Source: Chromobacterium sphagni
Lineage (GTDB): Bacteria; Pseudomonadota; Gammaproteobacteria; Burkholderiales; Chromobacteriaceae
Direction: 5' to 3'
Assembly (NCBI RefSeq): GCF_001855555.1
Contig: NZ_MKCT01000072.1
Span: forward strand, 62,001-126,000
DNA: 64,000 nt
Position 1 is the stretch's first letter. Every line of letters begins with the position of its first letter. Below, in pieces: positions 27,488 to 36,752 of the stretch. The notes below the pieces were generated by a model that did no database searches, was not told where the DNA came from, and saw nothing but the letters and a program-made list of their open reading frames with translations. The translations under genes and the position numbers were made by a program.

Positions 27488-27637
27488 TTTGGCTCCTTGG
27501 CGAAGTGTGGCTGGAAGTAGACTCCGCTTCGATCCGCTTGGCAAGGGCTGGTTCCGCGCCGGCAGTGTGAAAATGGCCGAGCGGAAATGCCGAACGGCCG
27601 ATAAAGCGCCGTTCGGACAGGGTGTGGCGCGGCTGCC

Positions 27638-29233
27638 TCAGTCTATGTATTCGTAGCCTGGCAGGGTGAGGAACTCGACGAAGTCGTCGGAGGTGGTCAA
27701 AAGGTCGAACATCTTCGCCGCGTCTTCATACTGCTTGCTCCAGCGGGCGCCGTATTCGCCCTTCAGCTTGGCCACCTCGCGGGCCTGCAGCTCGCGGAAC
27801 AGCTCCAGCGTCACCTTGCGGCCATCGTCCAGCACGCCCTTGGGGCTGCGCAGCCATTGCCAGATCTGCGAGCGCGAGATTTCGGCGGTGGCGGCGTCTT
27901 CCATCAGATTGTGGATAGGCACGCAGCCGTTGCCCGATATCCACGATCCCAGGTACTGGATGCCGACGTTGATGTTCATCGCCAGGCCGGCCTCGGTGAT
28001 CGGCGTTTCCGGCTGGAAGTTGAGCAGGTCGGCCGCGCTGACGCTGACATCCGGACGCTGCTTGCAGATCTGGTTGGGTTCCTTGCCCAGCACGCTGGTG
28101 AAGGCCTCGTTGGCGATGGGCACCAGGCCCGGGTGGGCCACCCAGCCGCCGTCGTAGCCGTCGGTGGCGTCGCGGTCCTTGTCGGCCTTGACGCCGGCCA
28201 GCGCCTTCTCATTGGCGGCGGCGTCGTTCTTGATCGGGATCAGCGCCGCCATGCCGCCTATCGCCGGCGCGTTGCGCTGGTGGCAGGTCTTCAGCAGCAA
28301 TAGCGCGTAGGAACGCATGAAGGGCACCGTCATGGTGATCTGGGCGCGGTTGGCCAGGCAGAAGTCGCGGTTCTGCCGGAATTTCTTGATGCAGCTGAAG
28401 ATGTAGTCCCAGCGGCCGGCGTTGAGGCCGGCGGAGTGCTCGCGCAGTTCGTACAGGATTTCGTCCATCTCGAAAGCCGCGAGGATGGTCTCGATCAGCA
28501 CGGTGGCCTTGATGCTGCCTTGCGGGATGGCCAACTGGTCCTGGGCGAACACGAACACCTCGTTCCACAGCCGCGCCTCCAGATGGCTTTCCATCTTGGG
28601 CAGGTAGTAATAGGTGGCGCTGCCCTGCTCGCGCAGGAATTCGATGTTGTGGAAGAAGGACAGGCCGAAATCGAACAGCGCGCCGGAAACGATTTCGCCG
28701 TCCACCTTGACGTGCTTTTCCATCAGGTGCCAGCCGCGCGGACGCAGCAGCAGGGTGGCGACGCTGTCGTTAAGCCGGTACGGCTTGCCTTCCGGGCTGA
28801 CGTAGGAAATGGTTTTGCGGTAGGCGTCGCGGACGTTGATCTGGCCGGCGATCTGATTGTCCCAGCTGGGGCAGTTGGAGTCCTCAAAGTCGGCCATGAA
28901 GCTCTTGGCGCCGGAGTTGAGCGCGTTGATCATCATCTTGCGCTCCACCGGGCCGGTGATTTCGACGCGGCGGTCCAGCAGGTCGGCCGGCAGCGGGGCG
29001 ATTTTCCAGTCGCCGGCGCGCACGGCGGCGGTTTCCGGCAGAAAGTCCGGCAGCTTGCCGGCGTCGAGCTCGGCCTGGCGCGCCGCGCGCCCGGCCAGCA
29101 GCCCGCGGCGGGTCTGCTCGAAGCGGCGGTGCAGTTTGGCGACGAATTCCAGCGCCTGCGGGGTGAGGATTTCGCTGTAGGCCGGGGTGATGGGGGCGAG
29201 GACTTCCACGCCCTGCGGAAGGGTGACTGCCAT
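27638..29233 (-). CDS. aceB: malate synthase A
   Basis: 531-aa cytosolic enzyme of the glyoxylate bypass, condensing glyoxylate and acetyl-CoA to malate. The family signature [17 protein letters not shown] is present, and the length and N-terminal region match isoform A. It is divergent from a LysR-type regulator 126 bases away that is a candidate controller. Together with yjcH-actP-acs in this window it supports growth on acetate; isocitrate lyase is not in the window. Confidence 0.97.
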   Translation of the reverse strand: MAVTLPQGVEVLAPITPAYSEILTPQALEFVAKLHRRFEQTRRGLLAGRAARQAELDAGKLPDFLPETAAVRAGDWKIAPLPADLLDRRVEITGPVERKMMINALNSGAKSFMADFEDSNCPSWDNQIAGQINVRDAYRKTISYVSPEGKPYRLNDSVATLLLRPRGWHLMEKHVKVDGEIVSGALFDFGLSFFHNIEFLREQGSATYYYLPKMESHLEARLWNEVFVFAQDQLAIPQGSIKATVLIETILAAFEMDEILYELREHSAGLNAGRWDYIFSCIKKFRQNRDFCLANRAQITMTVPFMRSYALLLLKTCHQRNAPAIGGMAALIPIKNDAAANEKALAGVKADKDRDATDGYDGGWVAHPGLVPIANEAFTSVLGKEPNQICKQRPDVSVSAADLLNFQPETPITEAGLAMNINVGIQYLGSWISGNGCVPIHNLMEDAATAEISRSQIWQWLRSPKGVLDDGRKVTLELFRELQAREVAKLKGEYGARWSKQYEDAAKMFDLLTTSDDFVEFLTLPGYEYID

Positions 29234-29359
29234 GCGCGTGCTCCTGAGTGGAAAGATGGAATGACCATGTGCTGCAATGCAATGTTTGACAGTCTATTCG
29301 CCAGCCTAGTAAAAAGAAATGACATTAAACGCATAACATTTTTTACTTTAAGGTAAGTA

Positions 29360-30256
29360 ATGGGCGAGCTGAAACAGCTGGAGACCTTTGTCGCGGTGGT
29401 GGCGCTGGGCAGCTTGTCCGCCGCCGCCAGGCAGCAGGGCGTGGTGCCGGCCATGGTGGGGCGGCGGCTGGACGCGCTGGAGGGGAGGCTGGGCGTGCGC
29501 CTGTTGGCGCGCACCACTCGCCGGGTGACGCTGACCCAGGAAGGCGAAGCCTTCTATGAGGATTGCCAGCGCATCCTGGCCGATTTGTCAGAGGCTGAGG
29601 CGGCGGTGGCGTCCGGCAGCGGCAAGGCGCGCGGCCACCTGCGGCTATCGGCGCCGGCCGGCTTCGGCCGCCGCCACGTGGCGCCGCATGTCGCCGCCTT
29701 TCAGCGCCTGCATCCAGAGGTGAAGGTGACGCTGGACCTGTCCGACCGGCTGGTGGACCTGTCGCGCGACCGCATCGATTGCGCGATCCGCATTTCCGAT
29801 CTGGCCGACTCCGCGCTGGTGGCGATGCGGCTGGCGGAAAACCGCCGCGTGGTGGTGGCGGCCCCGGCCTATCTGGCCTCGCGCGGCGTGCCGCGCGCGC
29901 TGGAGGATCTGGCCCGGCACAACTGCCTGTCGCTGGGTGAAAGCCAGAGCCGCGGCTGGAGTTTTGTCCGCGATGGCCAGGCAGTAAACCTGAAAGTGTC
30001 TGGCAGCCTGGAGTGCAACGACGGCGCGGTGCTGCACGACTGGGCGCTGCAGGGACTGGGTCTGGCCTGGCGCTCCTTGTGGGAGGTGAAGGACGACTTG
30101 TCCGAAGGCCGGCTGGCGACGGTGCTGGACGACTTTTCGTCGCCGGACTACCCGGTGTACGCGGTGGTGCCGCAACGGCGGCTGCTGCCGGCGCGGGTGC
30201 GCCACTTCGTCGAGCACCTGCGTGCCGCCTACGCCGCGCCGGGTTATTGGGATTGA
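29360..30256 (+). CDS. LysR-type transcriptional regulator
   Basis: 298-aa regulator with an N-terminal winged helix (LETFVAVVALGSLSAAARQQG) and a LysR effector-binding domain. It resembles the CrgA/DSBA group (ARTTRRVTLTQEG). It is divergent from aceB, so autoregulation and control of the glyoxylate bypass are plausible inferences. The AT-rich 126-base gap is where its operator should lie. Confidence 0.9.
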   Translation: MGELKQLETFVAVVALGSLSAAARQQGVVPAMVGRRLDALEGRLGVRLLARTTRRVTLTQEGEAFYEDCQRILADLSEAEAAVASGSGKARGHLRLSAPAGFGRRHVAPHVAAFQRLHPEVKVTLDLSDRLVDLSRDRIDCAIRISDLADSALVAMRLAENRRVVVAAPAYLASRGVPRALEDLARHNCLSLGESQSRGWSFVRDGQAVNLKVSGSLECNDGAVLHDWALQGLGLAWRSLWEVKDDLSEGRLATVLDDFSSPDYPVYAVVPQRRLLPARVRHFVEHLRAAYAAPGYWD

Positions 30257-30305
30257 GTCCGCCGCCGCCTCTTGCTAAGGTACGGGGCTGCCAGGGGCCG
30301 GGCGA

Positions 30306-31019
30306 ATGAAAACAATGAACAAATACCATCAGATCTATTCCGACATCGTCGCAGACATCGACAACCAGCGCTTCGTCCAGGATGACAAGATTCCGTCCGA
30401 GTCCGAGCTGATGCTCAGCTACGAGGCCAGCCGCGGCACCGTGCGCAAGGCGGTGGACATGCTGCAGGAGCGCGGCTATGTGCAGAAGATACACGGCAAG
30501 GGCGTGTTCGTGCTCAAGCCGGGCAATATCGAATTCCAGCTCAGCGGCATCGTCAGCTTCCAGGAGATGAACGAGCGCATGGGGCGCAAAGTGGAATCGC
30601 AAGTGGTGGAACTGGCGGAAGTGGCGGCCGACGCCGCGCTGAGCAAGGCCATGCGGCTGGCCGAAGGCGCACCGCTGGTCAAGATCAAGCGGGTGCGCAA
30701 CATCGACGGCGAAAACGTGATTCTGGACGTCAACCATTTTGTCGCCGCGCTGGTGTCCGGCCTCAGCCGCGAGGTGGCGGCAGGATCGATCTACCGCTAC
30801 ATCGAGCAGCAGCTGGGGCTGACCATCAGTTATTCGCAGCGCATCATCGAGGCGCAGCCGTGCAGCGACGACGACCGCCGCTACCTGGACCTCAACGGCA
30901 TGGACCACGTGATCGTGGTCAAAAACCTGACCCACCTCTACGATGGGCGGCTGTTCGAATACACCGAGTCGCGCCATAGGCTGGACAAGTTCTACTTCAC
31001 CGATATCGCGCGGCGGTGA
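30306..31019 (+). CDS. treR: trehalose operon repressor (GntR family)
   Basis: 237-aa GntR/HutC-type repressor: winged helix (IPSESELMLSYEASRGTVRKAVDML) and UTRA effector domain (from about residue 85). Its position directly ahead of trehalose PTS and phosphotrehalase genes identifies it as a Bacillus-type TreR, expected to release DNA on binding trehalose-6-phosphate. It is not the LacI-type TreR of E. coli. Two matching palindromes lie before treB. A strong terminator separates it from treB. Confidence 0.88.
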   Translation: MKTMNKYHQIYSDIVADIDNQRFVQDDKIPSESELMLSYEASRGTVRKAVDMLQERGYVQKIHGKGVFVLKPGNIEFQLSGIVSFQEMNERMGRKVESQVVELAEVAADAALSKAMRLAEGAPLVKIKRVRNIDGENVILDVNHFVAALVSGLSREVAAGSIYRYIEQQLGLTISYSQRIIEAQPCSDDDRRYLDLNGMDHVIVVKNLTHLYDGRLFEYTESRHRLDKFYFTDIARR

Positions 31020-31276
31020 GGGCGGGCCTTTCCTTGCGACCGCATTCTCCTTTCGGCTTTTATCTATATTGAGTCCGCCGCGCGGACGATGATTTTGCTG
31101 GCGGTTCCGCCCGCCGGACGGGCAAGGGAACTGGCGGGACAGTTCCCTTGCAACCCTAGACGGCCCCCGTGGCCCGAGAAACTCCGACAAAACAGCCGAA
31201 GGGGGATGGGCGGCTGACGGCCAACGATTCGAATGTGGGAGTATTGCGCCCTTGTCTACCCTTTCTACTCGCCTAA
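31020..31276 (+). other. treR 3' region with strong RNA hairpins, possible structured RNA
   Basis: About 257 bases without a gene. It contains a perfect 12-bp hairpin GCAAGGGAACTG / CAGTTCCCTTGC with a 6-base loop at 31122-31151, overlapped by 2 bases by an alternative stem GCCCG/CGGGC (31109-31123), and a CAGCCG/CGGCTG pairing further down. The region ends at a terminator. It could be a structured 3' UTR or a small RNA; I match no known RNA family. Confidence 0.35.
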
Positions 31277-31316
31277 CGGCCCGGCGCAGAGCCATCTGCC
31301 CGGGCCGCTCCTTTTT
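31277..31316 (+). terminator. rho-independent terminator between treR and treB
   Basis: Outer 8-bp stem CGGCCCGG / CCGGGCCG with an inner GCAGA / TCTGC stem (one bulged C) and loop GCCA, followed four bases later by TTTTT. It separates treR transcription from the treB promoter. Confidence 0.8.
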
Positions 31317-31357
31317 GTACTGTTGCGAAATACCGGCAGTCGACTTGATATTTGGCT

Positions 31358-31375
31358 AACTCGTATGTACGAGTA
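31358..31375 (+). promoter_or_regulatory. TreR-type operator 1
   Basis: AACTCGTATGTACGAGTA, a palindrome with perfect ACTCGTA / TACGAGT arms around TG. It is directly upstream of the treB -35 box. Assignment to TreR is inferred from position and the repeated site. Confidence 0.75.
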
Positions 31376-31404
31376 TTGACCAACTGGTATGTACGAGTTA
31401 ATTT
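31376..31404 (+). promoter_or_regulatory. treBC promoter
   Basis: TTGACC (31376-31381), 17-base spacer, TAATTT (31399-31404). Operator 2 fills the spacer, so bound repressor would block RNA polymerase directly. Confidence 0.7.
31382..31399 (+). promoter_or_regulatory. TreR-type operator 2
   Basis: AACTGGTATGTACGAGTT, the same palindrome with one arm mismatch, 24 bases downstream of operator 1 and lying exactly between the -35 and -10 boxes. Confidence 0.75.
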
Positions 31405-31501
31405 CCCGACAGTTGCCACCAAAACAGCCGCCGCACGCAGGCGGGTTTGCGGCATGGTGTCGGCAAGGCCGGCCCGCGCCGCGCAGGAACAGGGAGAGAC
31501 G

Positions 31502-32953
31502 ATGAGCCACGACTATCGGCGGATTGCCGCGCAAATACTGGAAAACATCGGCGGGGCGGACAATATCCGCCAGGCCGCCCATTGCATCACCCGGCTGCGC
31601 ATCTCGTTGAAGGACGAAAGCCTGGTGCGGCAGCAGGATTTGCGCCAGGTGGCGCTGGTGAAGGGGCAGTTCAGCAACGCCGGGGTGTTCCAGATCGTCA
31701 TCGGCTCCGGCGACGTCGACCGCGTCTACGCCGAGCTGGTGAGCCAGGCCGGCATCGCCCGCGCCACCATCGCCGACGTCAAGGCCAGCGGCGATCAGCG
31801 GCAGAACCGGCTGCAGCAGCTGGTGAAGGTGTTTTCCGACGTGTTCATGCCGATACTGCCGGCCATCATCGTCGCGGGCCTGCTGATGGGGGTGAACAAT
31901 CTGCTGGGCGCCAAGGGCATGTTCCTGGCGAACCAGAGCCTGCTGGACGCCTATCCGGGCCTGTCCGGGCTGTGGGGGCTGATCAATATGATGGCCAACA
32001 CTTCCTTCGTGTTCCTGCCGGCGCTGGTGGGCTGGTCGGCCGCCAAGCGCTTCGGCGGCAGCGAAATCCTGGGCATCGTGCTGGGGCTGCTGCTGGTGCA
32101 TCCGGATTTGCTCAACGCTTGGAACTACGGCAAGGCGGCGGCCGGGCTGGACGGCGCCGCGCTGCCTTACTTCGACATCTTCGGCTTGAAGATAGAGAAG
32201 GTGGGCTACCAGGGCCAGATCCTGCCCATCCTGGCCGCCACCTGGGTGATGTGCCGGGTGGAGCAATGGCTGCGGCCGCGGGTGCCCAACGCGGCGCAAC
32301 TCTTGATGGTGCCCATCGCCACCATCGTGGTCAGCGGCGTGCTGGCGCTGGCGGTGATAGGCCCGCTGGCGCGCCACCTGGGCATCGCCGTCACCGACGC
32401 GCTGGTGTATGTGTTCAATCTGGCGCCGTGGCTGGGCGCGCTGCTGTTCGGCGCGCTGTACGCGCCGCTGGTGCTGACCGGCATGCACCACATGTTCATC
32501 GCGGTGGACCTGCAGCTGATCGCCAACCAGGGCGGCACCTTCATCTGGCCGATGATAGCCTTGTCCAATATCGCCCAGGGCAGCGCGGCGCTGGCGATGT
32601 TCTGGCTGGCCAACAGCGCCAACGAGAAGAGCATGGCTTCCACCTCGGCCGTCTCTGCCTTCTTCGGCATCACCGAGCCGGCGATGTTCGGCGTCAATCT
32701 GCGCTACAAGCTGCCCTTCTACGCCGCGCTGGCCGGGTCGGCCTGCGCCGCGATGCTGATCACCGCCGGCCAGGTGAAGGCGTCCGCCATCGGCGTGGGA
32801 GGGCTGCCGGCCTTCATTTCCATCATTCCGCAGCATATCCCGCTGTTCCTGGCCGGCGCTCTGGTGGCGCTGGTCGTCCCATTCGGCCTGACCTGGCTGC
32901 TGGCGCGCCGCCAGCTGGCCGCCGCCGGGCAGGAGGCGGCCCGTCATGCGTAA
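31502..32953 (+). CDS. treB: PTS trehalose transporter EIIBC
   Basis: 483-aa inner-membrane permease of the phosphotransferase system that imports trehalose as trehalose-6-phosphate. EIIB domain at residues 1-85 with phospho-cysteine C28 in HCITRLRI; EIIC domain from about 110 with about ten membrane segments. No EIIA is fused, so a separate EIIA-Glc is needed. The start at 31502 follows GGGAGAGAC; the open frame extends 50 codons upstream over the promoter and is not coding there. The stop overlaps treC. Confidence 0.93.
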   Translation: MSHDYRRIAAQILENIGGADNIRQAAHCITRLRISLKDESLVRQQDLRQVALVKGQFSNAGVFQIVIGSGDVDRVYAELVSQAGIARATIADVKASGDQRQNRLQQLVKVFSDVFMPILPAIIVAGLLMGVNNLLGAKGMFLANQSLLDAYPGLSGLWGLINMMANTSFVFLPALVGWSAAKRFGGSEILGIVLGLLLVHPDLLNAWNYGKAAAGLDGAALPYFDIFGLKIEKVGYQGQILPILAATWVMCRVEQWLRPRVPNAAQLLMVPIATIVVSGVLALAVIGPLARHLGIAVTDALVYVFNLAPWLGALLFGALYAPLVLTGMHHMFIAVDLQLIANQGGTFIWPMIALSNIAQGSAALAMFWLANSANEKSMASTSAVSAFFGITEPAMFGVNLRYKLPFYAALAGSACAAMLITAGQVKASAIGVGGLPAFISIIPQHIPLFLAGALVALVVPFGLTWLLARRQLAAAGQEAARHA

Positions 32954-34592
32954 GGACATGAAGCAGGCGGTGGTGTACCAGATCTACCCCAAGAGCTTCA
33001 GCAGCCACCGCAACCAAGCCACCGGCGACCTGCTGGGCGTGGAGGACCGGCTGAATTACCTGGCCTGGCTGGGCGTGGACTATCTGTGGCTGACGCCGTT
33101 CTACCGCTCGCCGCAGCACGACAACGGCTACGACGTCAGCGACTACTACAGCATCGACCCGGCCTACGGCAGCATGCGGGATTTCGAGCGGCTGCTGGCC
33201 GAGGCCAAGCGGCGCGGCATCGGCGTGATGCTGGACATCGTGGTCAACCACACGTCCACCGAGCATGAATGGTTCCGCCAGGCGCGGCAGGGGCGCGACA
33301 ATCCCTACCGCGACTTCTACATCTGGCGCGACGCGCCCAACAACTGGCAATCCAAGTTCGGCGGCAGCGCCTGGGAGTACGATGCGCATAGCGGCCAGTA
33401 CTATCTGCACCTGTTCGACAAGACCCAGGCCGACCTCAACTGGGACAACCCGCGCGTGCGCCAGGCGGTGTTCGAAATGATGCGTTTCTGGCGCGACAAG
33501 GGCGTGGCCGGCTTCCGGCTGGACGTGATCAACCTGATTTCCAAGGACCCGGCCTTTTCCGAGGACGACAGCGACGGCCGCCACTTCTATACCGACGGCC
33601 CGCGCGTGCACGAATACCTGCAGGAAATGCACCGCGAAGTGTTTGCCGGGCATGAGCTGTTGACGGTGGGGGAGATGTCGTCCACCTCGCTGGCGCATTG
33701 CGTCGATTACTCGCGGCCGGACCGGCGCGAGCTGGCGATGACCTTCAACTTCCACCATCTGAAAGCGGACTACCCTGACGGCCGGAAGTGGCGGCTGGGC
33801 GAGCTGGACTTCATCGCCTTCAAGCGCATCCTGTCCGACTGGCAGCAGGGCATGCACGCGGGCGGCGGCTGGAACGCGCTGTTCTGGTGCAACCACGACC
33901 AGCCGCGCGCGCTGTCCCGCTTCGGCGACGACGGCGAATGCCGCCGCCAGTCGGCCAAGATGCTGGCCACCGCATTGCACGGCTTGCAGGGTACGCCCTA
34001 CATCTACCAGGGCGAGGAGATAGGCATGGCCAATCCCGGCTTCGCCGACATCGGCCAATTGCGCGACGTGGAAAGCCTCAACGCCTATCGCCAATTGCTG
34101 GCCGACGGCTTTGCCGACGCCGAGGCGATGGAAGTGATACGCCGGCGCTCGCGCGACAACGCCCGCACGCCCATGCAGTGGGACGACGGCGCCAACGCCG
34201 GCTTCAGCGCGGCCGAGCCGTGGATAGGCGTGGCGCCGGACGCGGGCATGGTCAATGTGGCCGCCGCCATCGGCGACAGGGATTCGGTGCTGCACCACTA
34301 CCGCGCGCTGATTGCGCTGCGCAAACAGTACCCGGCATTCGCCGACGGCGACTACCGCTGCCTGACGCCGGAGCATCCCAGCCTGTGGGTGTACGCCCGC
34401 GCCGCCCGCGACGAGATGCTGATCGTGGTCAGCCACTTCGGCGACGACAGCGTGCGCTACCGCCTGCAGGAGGGAACGGTTCCGTCCGGCTGGCGGCTTG
34501 AGCTGTTGCTGTCCAACTATCCGCCGTCCAGTGACGGCCAGTTGCGGCCCTGGCATTCCTTGCTGTACCGCGCGGCGCCGCCGGCCCGCTGA
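32946..34592 (+). CDS. treC: alpha,alpha-phosphotrehalase (GH13)
   Basis: 548-aa cytosolic hydrolase converting trehalose-6-phosphate to glucose and glucose-6-phosphate. GH13 regions are clear: DIVVNHTS (region I), GFRLDVIN with the nucleophile Asp (region II), TVGEMSS with the acid/base Glu (region III) and WCNHDQPR (region IV). It overlaps treB by 8 bases with AGGAGG inside the treB end, so translation is coupled. Confidence 0.95.
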   Translation: MRKDMKQAVVYQIYPKSFSSHRNQATGDLLGVEDRLNYLAWLGVDYLWLTPFYRSPQHDNGYDVSDYYSIDPAYGSMRDFERLLAEAKRRGIGVMLDIVVNHTSTEHEWFRQARQGRDNPYRDFYIWRDAPNNWQSKFGGSAWEYDAHSGQYYLHLFDKTQADLNWDNPRVRQAVFEMMRFWRDKGVAGFRLDVINLISKDPAFSEDDSDGRHFYTDGPRVHEYLQEMHREVFAGHELLTVGEMSSTSLAHCVDYSRPDRRELAMTFNFHHLKADYPDGRKWRLGELDFIAFKRILSDWQQGMHAGGGWNALFWCNHDQPRALSRFGDDGECRRQSAKMLATALHGLQGTPYIYQGEEIGMANPGFADIGQLRDVESLNAYRQLLADGFADAEAMEVIRRRSRDNARTPMQWDDGANAGFSAAEPWIGVAPDAGMVNVAAAIGDRDSVLHHYRALIALRKQYPAFADGDYRCLTPEHPSLWVYARAARDEMLIVVSHFGDDSVRYRLQEGTVPSGWRLELLLSNYPPSSDGQLRPWHSLLYRAAPPAR

Positions 34593-34645
34593 CTCCATCC
34601 TTGAGCCCGACCCGCCATGCCAGCCCGAGCGCCGGCAGGGCGGAG

Positions 34646-34667
34646 CCTTGCCCGCGCCCAGGCAAGG
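34646..34667 (+). other. intergenic hairpin between treC and porin gene
   Basis: Perfect 7-bp stem CCTTGCC / GGCAAGG with an 8-base loop and no T-run. It may stabilise upstream mRNA or reduce expression of the porin relative to treBC. Confidence 0.4.
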
Positions 34668-34697
34668 CAAGACAACACCAAGAACCAGGAGACGAAG

Positions 34698-35945
34698 ATG
34701 AGGACGAAACGATGGATCCGGCTGGCTTGCGCGTTGCGCTTGGCATTGGCCTTGCCGGCATGGGCGGACGACGCGCCGGCGCCTGGCGCCGAGCCATTGA
34801 GCGCGGCGATGGCCAAGGCCTTGCAGGATATGGGATGGCAGTTTGATGGCTACCTGCGCAGCGGCTTCTATTCCAGCTCCGATGGCCAGCCCAAGGGCCA
34901 GTACCAGCTGGGCGGCGACCTGCAGCATTTCCGCCTGGGCAACGAGGGCGACACTTATATTGAGTTCGGCGTAGGCAGGAAATGGACGCTAAGCAATGGC
35001 GTGAGCTGGGGCGCCTACGTGATGCCCACCATCTACAACGGCAAGGCCGGCGCCTCGCAGATCTACGGCTACATCAGCGCTCTGGAGTTCGCGCCCAGCC
35101 TGACGCTATGGGCCGGCCAGCGCTACCACCGCATTCAGGACATCCATATCCTGGACAATTGGCTGATGCAGGACGGCGACAACTACGGCGCCGGCGTGGA
35201 CGGCGTCGCCGTCGGCAAGGCGAAGCTCAATCTGGCGGTGTACTCGTCGGGCAGCTACGCCAACAACAACGCCGTGCCCAACAACGCGCGCCGCGCAAAC
35301 TTCCAGCTGACCGGCATCGAGACCAATCCCGGCGGCAAGCTGACGCTGACCGGCGCCGCGGTGAGCGGCGACTTCGCCATCGGCAAGCCTGGGGCGGTGC
35401 TGGGCTTGTTGCACAACCAGAAAGATTTTCTGGCCCAGGGCGTCAACCATTCCTTGTTCCTGCAAACGTCCAGCGGCCACGCCTCGCTGTCCGGCGAGTT
35501 CTACAATCTGGACAGCGAGGGCGCGGCGCAGGCCGGCGCGCGGCAAAACCGCATCGCCGAGGCGCTGGACTGGCAGCGCGGCCGCTTCGGAGGCCAGGCG
35601 GTGCTGGGCTGGCAGACCACGGCGCCGGACAACGCGGCCCGCTACCGCGACGCGACATTCGGCGGGCGCTTGTCCTACGGCCTGGCCGCCAACGTCAAGC
35701 TGCTGACCGAAGTGGGCCTGACCAGCCGCGACATCGACAATCAGCCGCTGCAGCGCTTGAACAAGGCCACGCTGGCGCTGGCCTTCTCGCCGAATGCCGA
35801 TTTCTGGTCGCGGCCGGAGCTTCGCCTGTACGCCAGCCGCTACGACTGGAACAGCGCCGCCGCCCAAGCCAATCTCACCACCTTCGCGGTGGGCGGCAAG
35901 ACCCGCGCCAACACTTTCGGCGTGCAGATCGAGGCCTGGTGGTAG
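34698..35945 (+). CDS. LamB-type carbohydrate porin
   Basis: 415-aa outer-membrane beta-barrel protein: signal peptide ending LPAWADD, then GYLRSGFY, FRLGNEGDTYIEFGVG and AGQRYHRIQDIHILD motifs typical of maltoporin relatives, and a C-terminal aromatic residue (IEAWW end). Given the position it probably admits trehalose or related disaccharides. The start at 34698 follows AGGAGA; the frame runs 27 codons upstream without a ribosome site. It is about 105 bases after treC and probably belongs to the same operon. Confidence 0.88.
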   Translation: MRTKRWIRLACALRLALALPAWADDAPAPGAEPLSAAMAKALQDMGWQFDGYLRSGFYSSSDGQPKGQYQLGGDLQHFRLGNEGDTYIEFGVGRKWTLSNGVSWGAYVMPTIYNGKAGASQIYGYISALEFAPSLTLWAGQRYHRIQDIHILDNWLMQDGDNYGAGVDGVAVGKAKLNLAVYSSGSYANNNAVPNNARRANFQLTGIETNPGGKLTLTGAAVSGDFAIGKPGAVLGLLHNQKDFLAQGVNHSLFLQTSSGHASLSGEFYNLDSEGAAQAGARQNRIAEALDWQRGRFGGQAVLGWQTTAPDNAARYRDATFGGRLSYGLAANVKLLTEVGLTSRDIDNQPLQRLNKATLALAFSPNADFWSRPELRLYASRYDWNSAAAQANLTTFAVGGKTRANTFGVQIEAWW

Positions 35946-36033
35946 GCTGCGCCGCCCGCTGGATGTTCTCCGGGGCGGCACTTTGGCGCCGGTGGCTGGT
36001 CTGTAATGGATGGGCTGTTTACCGGAGTCGGCA

Positions 36034-36483
36034 ATGAGAAAGCACTTATTGGTTTGCGGGGCGGTGCTGCTGGGGCTGAGCGGCGGGATGCGGGCTGAAC
36101 CCGTCGTGGCGGCGCCGACGTTGTTCGGCGTCAAGCTGGAGTGCCTGCCGGCGGCGGACGCCGCCGACAGTTGGCATGACTGGCTGGCGACGCGCTTGTC
36201 CTTGCGCGGGCTGGAGGAGGGCGCGGCACCGGCTTGGCGGCTATGTTTCACTGAGGAGACGGATCAGCAATCGGTGGCGCAGCCGATGGACTGGCGCTAC
36301 GACGGCTATTGGGGACAGCCGCCGTACCGGCTGGAAAGCTGGCCGGCGCTGGCCTTGACGGTGAAGACGGCTGATGGCGCGGTGTTCTGGCAGGGGCGGG
36401 AGCGGCTGGGGGAGGGCGACAACCGGCGGCAACGGCTGGAGCAGGCGGCGCGCCGCTTGCTGGACAGGATGCCACTTCCGTAA
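36034..36483 (+). CDS. exported hypothetical protein
   Basis: 149-aa protein with a signal peptide (KHLLVCGAVLLGLSGGMRAE) and a mature part of about 125 residues containing two cysteines and several Trp residues. I do not recognise the family. GGAG lies 8 bases before the chosen ATG. It follows the porin by 88 bases on the same strand but looks like a separate unit. Confidence 0.6.
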   Translation: MRKHLLVCGAVLLGLSGGMRAEPVVAAPTLFGVKLECLPAADAADSWHDWLATRLSLRGLEEGAAPAWRLCFTEETDQQSVAQPMDWRYDGYWGQPPYRLESWPALALTVKTADGAVFWQGRERLGEGDNRRQRLEQAARRLLDRMPLP

Positions 36484-36651
36484 GAAGTTCTGGTTATGAC
36501 TAATGATTTTTAGGTTGTAAGCCATTGCGGATTTCCCGTATTGTCGCCATGGCGTCCTGCTGTACTATCGGAAACCTTCGCTGACATGACCTGCAAACGA
36601 CGGGGCAGCGGCGGAGGGACAAATCAGATCACAACAGCCGAATCCGTGCAT

Positions 36652-36680
36652 GAGGCGCCCGCCTGGACAGCGGGCGTCTC
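36652..36680 (+). promoter_or_regulatory. leader hairpin before amino acid permease
   Basis: 11-bp stem GAGGCGCCCGC / GCGGGCGTCTC (one G-T pair) with a 7-base loop, about 70 bases before the permease start. The T-run after it is weak, so it could be an attenuator or only a structured leader. Confidence 0.35.
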
Positions 36681-36752
36681 GTCGTTTCCGCCCTATGCAG
36701 CCACGCGTTGCCGCGAGCGGGCCGGTATCGGCGACATACGGGATAGTAGACA

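Noticed and set aside
31447-32961. 504-codon forward ORF in another frame of treB
   Set aside because: The EIIBC frame has motifs and membrane segments; this one is Arg/Gly/Pro-rich without features.
35954-35982. GCCGCCC / GGGCGGC inverted repeat after the porin gene as a terminator
   Set aside because: Long loop and no T-run; other GC-rich inverted repeats of this kind are common here.
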